NCBI GenBank assembly: GCA_007694015.1
Contig: RECO01000120.1
Location: 1 to 37,534, forward strand
Source: Geminicoccaceae bacterium
GTDB lineage: Bacteria > Pseudomonadota > Alphaproteobacteria > Geminicoccales > Geminicoccaceae
Reading direction: 5' to 3'
Length of the DNA: 37,534 bases
Of the stretch, positions 32,612 through 37,534 are shown one piece after another (position 1 is the stretch's first letter; each line of letters starts with the position of its first letter). Under the pieces are notes generated by a model. That model had not been told where the DNA came from. It was given only the letters and a program-made list of their open reading frames with translations, and made no database searches. Both the position numbers and the translations under genes were made by a program.

Positions 32612-34042
32612 ATGCGCCACGACGCCTCGACCAAGATCATCGCCACCCTCGGCCCGGCATCGTCCACCAAAGAGCGGATCAAGGCCCTGGTCATGGCCGG
32701 GGCCGACGTGTTTCGCTTCAACTTCAGCCACGGCAGCCACGAAGACCACGCCGCCCGGCTCGAAACGCTGCGGGCGGTGGAGGCGGAACTCGGCAAGCCC
32801 ATCGGCGCCTTGATGGACCTGCAGGGGCCGAAGCTGCGCGTCGGCAGCTTCGCCGACGGGCGGGTGATGTTGGTGGCGGGGCAGCGCTTTCGCTTCGACC
32901 TCGATCCGGCGCCGGGCGATGCCGCCCGGGTGCAATTGCCGCACAAGGCGATCATCGAGGCGGCCGCACCGGGTACCAACCTTTTGCTGGACGACGGCAA
33001 GCTGCGGGTGCGGGTGGAGGAGGCGGGGCCCGAGCACCTGGAGGTGACGGTGGTCACCGGCGGCGTGCTCTCCGACCGCAAGGGCGTCAACGTCCCCGAC
33101 GTGGTCTTGAAGCTCTCGCCCTTGACCGGCAAGGACCGCAACGACCTGCGCTTCGGGCTCGATCAGGGGTTCGACTGGGTCGCCTTGAGCTTCGTGCAGC
33201 GGCCGGAAGACGTCGCCGAGGCCAGGCGCCTGATTGCCGGGCGGGCGGCGATCATGGCGAAGATCGAAAAGCCGGCGGCGATCGAGACGCTGGAGGGCAT
33301 CATCGAGTTGGCCGACGGGGTGATGATCGCCCGCGGCGATCTCGGCGTCGAGATGCCGCCCGAGGACGTGCCGGGCTTGCAGAAGCGGATCATTCGCGCC
33401 GCCCGCAGCGCCGGCAAGCCGGTGGTGGTGGCGACGCAAATGCTGGAGAGCATGATCAAAGCACCCTCCCCCACCCGCGCCGAGGCTTCGGACGTGGCCA
33501 CCGCCTGCTACGACGGTGCCGATGCCTTGATGTTGTCGGCCGAGAGTGCGGCCGGCGACTATCCGGTCGAGGCGGTCGAGATCATGGACCGGATCATCCA
33601 CAGGGTGGAGAGCGACCCGCTCTATCGCTCCTACATCGACGCCTACCGCGCCGAGGCGCACGACACCGAACCCGACGCCATCACCCAGGCGGCGGCGCAG
33701 GTGGCGCGCACCATCAAGGCGGCGGCGATCGTGACCTACACGACCTCCGGCACGACCGCGGCCAGGGCCTCGCGCGAGCGCCCCGAGCGGCCGATCCTGG
33801 GGCTGATCACCCGGCTCGGCACGGCGCGCAAGCTGGCGCTGCTTTGGGGCGTGCAGCCGGTGGTGTGCGAGGACGCCTACGACTTCGACGACATGATCCA
33901 AAAGGCGCGGGAAGCCGCGGTACGCGCCGGCGTGGCGCGGCCGGGCCAAGCCCTGGTCATCACCGCGGGCCACCCCTTCGGCACGCCCGGGGCCACCAAC
34001 ATGCTGCGCATCGCCCACGTCAGCGAGCGCGACCTCGGCTGA
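32612..34042 (+). CDS. pyk: Pyruvate kinase
   Basis: The protein is 476 residues, the normal length. It has TKIIATLGPASS, FRFNFSHGSHEDH, LMDLQGPKLRVG, the catalytic lysine region IMAKIEKPAAIE, MIARGDLGVEMPPEDVP and the signature ATACYDGADALMLSAESAAG, then the C-terminal domain (AAAIVTYTTSGTTA). It converts phosphoenolpyruvate and ADP to pyruvate and ATP in glycolysis. Many homologues read MLSGETAAG where this one reads MLSAESAAG, a known variation. The frame is open upstream, but ATG at 32612 with GGAAAG before it is the family start. It is divergent from the peptide importer. Confidence 0.97.
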   Translation: MRHDASTKIIATLGPASSTKERIKALVMAGADVFRFNFSHGSHEDHAARLETLRAVEAELGKPIGALMDLQGPKLRVGSFADGRVMLVAGQRFRFDLDPAPGDAARVQLPHKAIIEAAAPGTNLLLDDGKLRVRVEEAGPEHLEVTVVTGGVLSDRKGVNVPDVVLKLSPLTGKDRNDLRFGLDQGFDWVALSFVQRPEDVAEARRLIAGRAAIMAKIEKPAAIETLEGIIELADGVMIARGDLGVEMPPEDVPGLQKRIIRAARSAGKPVVVATQMLESMIKAPSPTRAEASDVATACYDGADALMLSAESAAGDYPVEAVEIMDRIIHRVESDPLYRSYIDAYRAEAHDTEPDAITQAAAQVARTIKAAAIVTYTTSGTTAARASRERPERPILGLITRLGTARKLALLWGVQPVVCEDAYDFDDMIQKAREAAVRAGVARPGQALVITAGHPFGTPGATNMLRIAHVSERDLG

Positions 34043-34350
34043 GCCGCGACCCACGCACGCTTACCGGCAGACTGATCAACCGAACTGTCGGTTCGGCGGC
34101 ACCTTCACCGCATGTGGACGCCGGCACGGCGCCTCGCCCTCCTTGCAGTGTCACGCCACCTCGTGCGGATCGGGGGCAACGCAGCGAGGCGGGCGCCTCC
34201 GGCGACGACGTTGCCGCCGTCGCCTTTGCCTGCCCGGCGCGTTCCCGCCATGCGCGACCAGCCCTCACCCCTGGCGGGCGGGGATGCGGGCAGGCTCGTC
34301 TGCTGCCCAACCGGCAAACGCGCGAGTCCCTGCGGCGCCCCCTTCGCCCC
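34043..34350. other. Intergenic region between convergent pyk and the UPF0173 gene
   Basis: This 308-bp stretch holds no supportable gene. The short frames in it have extreme Arg/Ala/Pro composition and no ribosome site. A 6-bp hairpin CCGAAC-TGTCG-GTTCGG (34080-34096) lies 38 bp after pyk and could contribute to its transcript end, but there is no T-run. Confidence 0.5.
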
Positions 34351-35043
34351 TCAGATCTGGATCAGTTCGCCGGCCTTAGGGGTGAGAACGGTCGAGCGCT
34401 CGACCAGGGGCTTGAAGGCCTCGGGCGTGCCCGAGAGCAGGTCGAAGGTGCCCCAGTGCACCGGGATGACCGTATCGAGGGCCAACAACTCGTTCACGGC
34501 AATGGCGGCCGTGCGCGGCCCCATGGTGAAGCGGTCGCCGATCGGCACGAAACCGACCGTCGGCTTGTGCAGCCGCTGGATCAGCGCCATGTCCGAAAAC
34601 ACCTCGGTGTCGCCCAAATGGTAGAGCACCTTGCCACCGATCTCGACGATGAAGCCGGCCGGATCGCCCATGGTGATCGGCTGGCCGTCCTTGATGATGG
34701 CCGAACTGTGCTGGGCGTTGACCATGGTGAAGCCGACGCCGTGGCTTTCGATCCGGCCGCCGATGTTCATCGGCTGCAGCTTCTCGACGCCTTGGCCGCC
34801 GAGCCACATGCAGATCTCGTACATGGCGACGACCGTCGCATCGAACTTCTTGGCGAGGCGCAGGCTGTCGCCGATGTGGTCTTCGTGGCCGTGGGTGATG
34901 ACGATGAGGTCGACCTTGTCGAGCCCATCCTCGTAGCCGGCCGGGTAGGTCGGATTGCCGGTGAAGAAGGGGTCGATCAGGATGTCGACGCCGCCGCCTT
35001 TGACGTGCACCGCGCTGTGGCCGAGCCAGGCGATCTGAACCAT
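34351..35043 (-). CDS. UPF0173 family metal-dependent hydrolase
   Basis: This 230-residue metallo-beta-lactamase-fold protein has the zinc motif THGHEDHIGD (H51, H53, D55, H56) and other family segments (GHSAVHVKGG, ILIDPFFTGNP, YHLGDTEVFSDM, IPVHWGTFD). No signal peptide is present, so it is cytoplasmic. The ATG has GGAGG seven bases upstream. The biological substrate of UPF0173 proteins is not settled. It follows nrdR by about 90 bp. Confidence 0.95.
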   Translation of the reverse strand: MVQIAWLGHSAVHVKGGGVDILIDPFFTGNPTYPAGYEDGLDKVDLIVITHGHEDHIGDSLRLAKKFDATVVAMYEICMWLGGQGVEKLQPMNIGGRIESHGVGFTMVNAQHSSAIIKDGQPITMGDPAGFIVEIGGKVLYHLGDTEVFSDMALIQRLHKPTVGFVPIGDRFTMGPRTAAIAVNELLALDTVIPVHWGTFDLLSGTPEAFKPLVERSTVLTPKAGELIQI

Positions 35044-35130
35044 GGTTGTCCTCCGCTCCTCGAACGTGCGGCGAAGGTGCCAAAGCGAACCGCATCCGTC
35101 GACAGCAAACCCGAACGTTCGATCACCCCG

Positions 35131-35580
35131 TCAGCGATCCAGCTCGCGGATGAACGCCTCGAAGTCCTTGGCCGTGGCGAAGTCCTTGTAGACGCTGGCG
35201 AAGCGGACATAGGCGACTTCGTCCAGCTCCTTCAGGCTGTCGAGCACGAGGTCGCCGAGGGTGCGGGTGGTGACCTCGTGCTCGCCCGAGGTCTCGATGC
35301 GGCGGACGATCCCGTTGACGATGCGCTCGATCCGGTCGGGGTCGATGCCGCGCTTGCGCGTGGCGATGGTGATCGAGCGGACGAGCTTGGTGCGGTCGAA
35401 CGGCAGGCGGCTGCCATCGCGCTTGATGACGGTAAGCTCGCGCAGCTGCACCCGCTCCAGGGTGTTGAACCGCGCCCCGCACGCGTTGCACTGCCGCCGG
35501 CGCCGGATGCCGGTCCCATCCTCGACGGGCCGGCTGTCCTTCACCTGGGTATCCTCGGCGCCGCAAAAGGGGCAGCGCAT
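35131..35580 (-). CDS. nrdR: NrdR, ribonucleotide reductase repressor
   Basis: This 149-residue protein has an N-terminal zinc ribbon (C3, C6, C31, C34 in [17 protein letters not shown] and [16 protein letters not shown]) and an ATP-cone domain ([21 protein letters not shown] ...). It represses nrd genes in response to dATP/ATP levels through NrdR boxes. It lies 41 bp after glyA, the usual alphaproteobacterial glyA-nrdR order. The ribD-ribE genes that often follow are replaced by the UPF0173 gene. Confidence 0.98.
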   Translation of the reverse strand: MRCPFCGAEDTQVKDSRPVEDGTGIRRRRQCNACGARFNTLERVQLRELTVIKRDGSRLPFDRTKLVRSITIATRKRGIDPDRIERIVNGIVRRIETSGEHEVTTRTLGDLVLDSLKELDEVAYVRFASVYKDFATAKDFEAFIRELDR

Positions 35581-35621
35581 CAGCCGCTAGCCCCAAGAGC
35601 GACGCCGGCCACCGGCATCGC

Positions 35622-36926
35622 TCAGCCGAGCTGCTTGTAGATCGGAAAGCGCAAACAGAGCGCTTCGATCTCGGCCTTGACCTTGGCCTCGACCGCTCCG
35701 TTGCCGGCCTCGCCATGGGCGCTCAGCCCGTCGACCACCTCGACGATCAGCTGGCCGACCTTGCGGAACTCGGCCGGGCCGAAGCCGCGCGTGGTGCCGG
35801 CGGGCGTCCCCAGCCGGATGCCCGACGTCACCATCGGCGGCTCCGGGTCGGACGGCACGGCGTTCTTGTTGCAGGTGATGCCGGCCCGCTCCAAGGCGGC
35901 ATCCGCCGCCTTGCCGGTGACCCGCTTCGGCCTGAGATCGACCAGCACCATGTGGTTGTCGGTGCCGCCGGTCGTCAGTTCCAGCCCGCCCTCGACCAAG
36001 GCCGCCGCCAAGGCCTTGGCATTCTCGACGATGGCCCTGGCATAGGCCTTGAACTCGGGCTCCAAGGCTTCCCTGAAGGCCACCGCCTTGCCGGCGATGA
36101 CGTGCATCAAGGGCCCGCCCTGGCCCATCGGGAACACCGCCGAATTGAACTTCTTCGCCAGCGCCTCGTCGTTGGTCAGGATGATGCCGCCCCGGGGCCC
36201 CCGCAGCGTCTTGTGCGTGGTCGAGGTGACGACGTGCGCGTGCGGGAAGGGCGAGGGGTGCACCCCACCCGCGACCAGCCCCGAAATGTGCGCGATGTCG
36301 GCCATCAGATAGGCGCCGACCTCGTCGGCAATCGCCCGGAACGCCGCAAAATCAACCAAGCGCGGATAGGCCGTGCAGCCGGAGACGATCAGCTTCGGTC
36401 GGTGCTCCAGGGCGAGCCGGCGCACCTCGTCGAAGTCGATCCGCTGGTCGTGCTCACGCACCCCATATTGCACCGGCTTGAACCACTTGCCCGACACGTT
36501 GGGTGCCGCCCCATGCGTCAGGTGGCCGCCATGGGCGAGCGACAGGCCCATGATGGTGTCGCCCGGCTGCAACAGCGCCATGAACACCGCCATGTTGGCC
36601 TGGGCACCGGCGTGCGGCTGCACGTTGGCGAACTTGCAGTCGAACAGCTTGCAGGCGCGCTCGATCGCGAGCTTCTCCGCCACGTCGACGAACTCGCAGC
36701 CGCCATAATAGCGCCGGCCCGGATAACCTTCCGCGTATTTGTTGGTCAGCACCGAACCCTGCGCCGCCAAGACGGCCGGGCTCGTGATGTTCTCCGAGGC
36801 GATCAGCTCGACTTGCGTCTGCTGGCGATGCAGCTCCGCCTCCATCGACGCCAACAGCTCCGGATCGTCGCCGAGCGAGCGGTGGAAGAAGGTCTCGCCC
36901 GCGAGGGGCTTTTCGGCAGCGGTCAT
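35622..36926 (-). CDS. glyA: Serine hydroxymethyltransferase
   Basis: This 434-residue PLP enzyme interconverts serine and glycine with tetrahydrofolate and supplies one-carbon units. Signatures include [40 protein letters not shown], and the PLP lysine K239 in [19 protein letters not shown] at 36926 has GAAAGGA upstream and starts 18 bp after the rpiB stop, so the genes form an operon rpiB-glyA-nrdR. Confidence 0.98.
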   Translation of the reverse strand: MTAAEKPLAGETFFHRSLGDDPELLASMEAELHRQQTQVELIASENITSPAVLAAQGSVLTNKYAEGYPGRRYYGGCEFVDVAEKLAIERACKLFDCKFANVQPHAGAQANMAVFMALLQPGDTIMGLSLAHGGHLTHGAAPNVSGKWFKPVQYGVREHDQRIDFDEVRRLALEHRPKLIVSGCTAYPRLVDFAAFRAIADEVGAYLMADIAHISGLVAGGVHPSPFPHAHVVTSTTHKTLRGPRGGIILTNDEALAKKFNSAVFPMGQGGPLMHVIAGKAVAFREALEPEFKAYARAIVENAKALAAALVEGGLELTTGGTDNHMVLVDLRPKRVTGKAADAALERAGITCNKNAVPSDPEPPMVTSGIRLGTPAGTTRGFGPAEFRKVGQLIVEVVDGLSAHGEAGNGAVEAKVKAEIEALCLRFPIYKQLG

Positions 36927-36944
36927 GGGCGAAATCCTTTCCGT

Positions 36945-37370
36945 TCAGCCGATCTTTTCGACGCGGCGCTGATGGCGGCCACCTTCGAAGGCGGTCTCGA
37001 TGAAGGCGACCAGACAATCGTCGGCCACCTGCGGCCCGACGACCCGTGCGCCGATGGCCAACATGTTGGCGTCGTTGTGCAGCCTCGCCATGCGCGCGGT
37101 CGTCACGTCGTGCACCAACGCACAACGCACGCCCGCCACTTTGTTGGCCGCCATCGAAATGCCGATGCCGGTGCCACAAACGACCACCCCACGGTCGACC
37201 TCGGCCAACGCCACCGCCTCGGCGCAGCGCCGGCCATAATCGGGGTAGTCGACACTGTCGGCACCGTTGGTGCCGAGGTCGACCACCTCGTGGCCAAGCT
37301 GACGGGCATGGGCGGCGAGCTGGTCCTTCAGCCCGACACCCGCATGATCGGATGCAAAGGCAATACGCAA
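36945..37370 (-). CDS. rpiB: Ribose-5-phosphate isomerase B
   Basis: This 141-residue protein has IAFASDHAGVGLKDQL, DYPDYGRRCAEAV and the active-site loop GVVVCGTGIGISMAANKV (C65), with the His region HNDANMLAIGARVVG. It interconverts ribose 5-phosphate and ribulose 5-phosphate in the pentose phosphate pathway. The start is TTG at 37370 with GGAGAAG five bases upstream. It is the first gene of the rpiB-glyA-nrdR group. Confidence 0.96.
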   Translation of the reverse strand: MRIAFASDHAGVGLKDQLAAHARQLGHEVVDLGTNGADSVDYPDYGRRCAEAVALAEVDRGVVVCGTGIGISMAANKVAGVRCALVHDVTTARMARLHNDANMLAIGARVVGPQVADDCLVAFIETAFEGGRHQRRVEKIG

Positions 37371-37479
37371 AGGGGCTTCTCCGAACCGACGGGAGGGTCG
37401 TCTACCACGCCAGCGCGGGCGAGGGCTAGATGATGCGGTGCAGGGGGAAGAGAGGGAAGAAAAGCGGGGAAGGGAAGAA

Positions 37480-37531
37480 CGGGGGGCTTTTGGCCCCCCG
37501 CGCCCCCCGACGCGACGGCGTTGCCGTCGCG
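37480..37531 (-). repeat. Palindromic repeat copy D (two-hairpin form), probable terminator of an off-window gene
   Basis: The first stem is CGGGGGGC-TTTTG-GCCCCCCG (37480-37500), the second CGCGACGGC-GTT-GCCGTCGCG (37511-37531), linked by CGCCCCCCGA. On the minus strand the first hairpin is followed by TTCTTCCCTTCCCC, a pyrimidine-rich tail. This suits a transcript arriving from the right. The layout of parts matches copy B at 28.8 kb. Confidence 0.8.
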
Positions 37532-37534
37532 ACT

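Noticed and set aside
34080-34350. Small genes in the pyk-UPF0173 gap
   Set aside because: The frames are short, overlap each other on both strands, and have extreme composition without ribosome sites.
31795-35640. A 1281-codon open frame on the plus strand
   Set aside because: It runs antisense to the binding protein, UPF0173, nrdR and glyA genes and out of frame with pyk. Its product has no recognisable domain and has the His/Asp/Gly/Arg bias of GC-rich shadow frames.
1-37534. CRISPR arrays, phage genes, toxin-antitoxin pairs or defence systems
   Set aside because: No regularly spaced repeats, integrase, terminase, nuclease or toxin-like genes were seen; the short repeats present are palindromic intergenic elements.

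Overview
The window is GC-rich chromosomal DNA, almost certainly from an alphaproteobacterium and plausibly of Rhodospirillales type. The evidence is the high G+C, frequent GTG/TTG starts, gene neighbourhoods such as rpiB-glyA-nrdR, hrcA-grpE and comF-grxC, and the style of the two-component genes. No rRNA, tRNA, CRISPR array, integrase or transposase was found. All but two genes (an orphan response regulator at 10.8 kb and pyruvate kinase at 32.6 kb) lie on the minus strand. About 30 protein genes can be supported, one of them cut by the left edge.

Layout. 0-7 kb: high-affinity phosphate operon pstS-pstC-pstA-pstB-phoU, with a Pho-box promoter ahead of pstS, a 12-bp hairpin between pstS and pstC, and unusually long PstC and PstA. 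7-10.7 kb: three envelope-glycolipid type genes (GT39-like mannosyl/arabinosyl transferase, GT2 polyprenyl-phosphate glycosyltransferase, flippase-like membrane protein) ending at a strong terminator. 10.8-14.1 kb: orphan OmpR-type regulator, ytoQ, and a complete OmpR-type regulator/kinase pair. 14.2-18.9 kb: argG, a membrane diguanylate cyclase, grpE, hrcA and an RRM RNA-binding protein. 19-24.9 kb: an MFS transporter, then a phosphorus-scavenging block (phoX, a Tat-exported rubredoxin, an epoxide-hydrolase-like alpha/beta hydrolase, and a Tat-exported metallo-beta-lactamase-fold hydrolase resembling methyl parathion hydrolase). 25-28.7 kb: DUF1178, grxC, comF and a Wzz-like chain-length protein with a degenerate kinase domain and an apparent CTG start. 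29-32.5 kb: peptide-type ABC importer (two permeases and a binding protein, no ATPase here). 32.6-37.4 kb: pyk, a UPF0173 hydrolase, nrdR, glyA and rpiB.

The main biological theme is phosphate starvation. Three sites with the same architecture (two 7-bp half-repeats 11 bp apart, then exactly 10 bp, then a TA-starting -10 element preceded by GC) lie before pstS, phoX and the small rubredoxin gene. The spacing equals that of the well-known E. coli phoA and pstS promoters. This predicts that the exported rubredoxin belongs to the Pho regulon together with the iron-containing phosphatase PhoX, which is the most interesting hypothesis here.

A second theme is a family of short palindromic elements (core GGGGGC-TTTTG-GCCCCC or its reverse) found at gene ends at 20.4, 28.8, 28.9 and 37.5 kb. 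Some have a second GACGGC/GCCGTC-type palindrome attached. They look like a REP/BIME-type repeat family that doubles as terminators. The rest of the window is ordinary housekeeping content.
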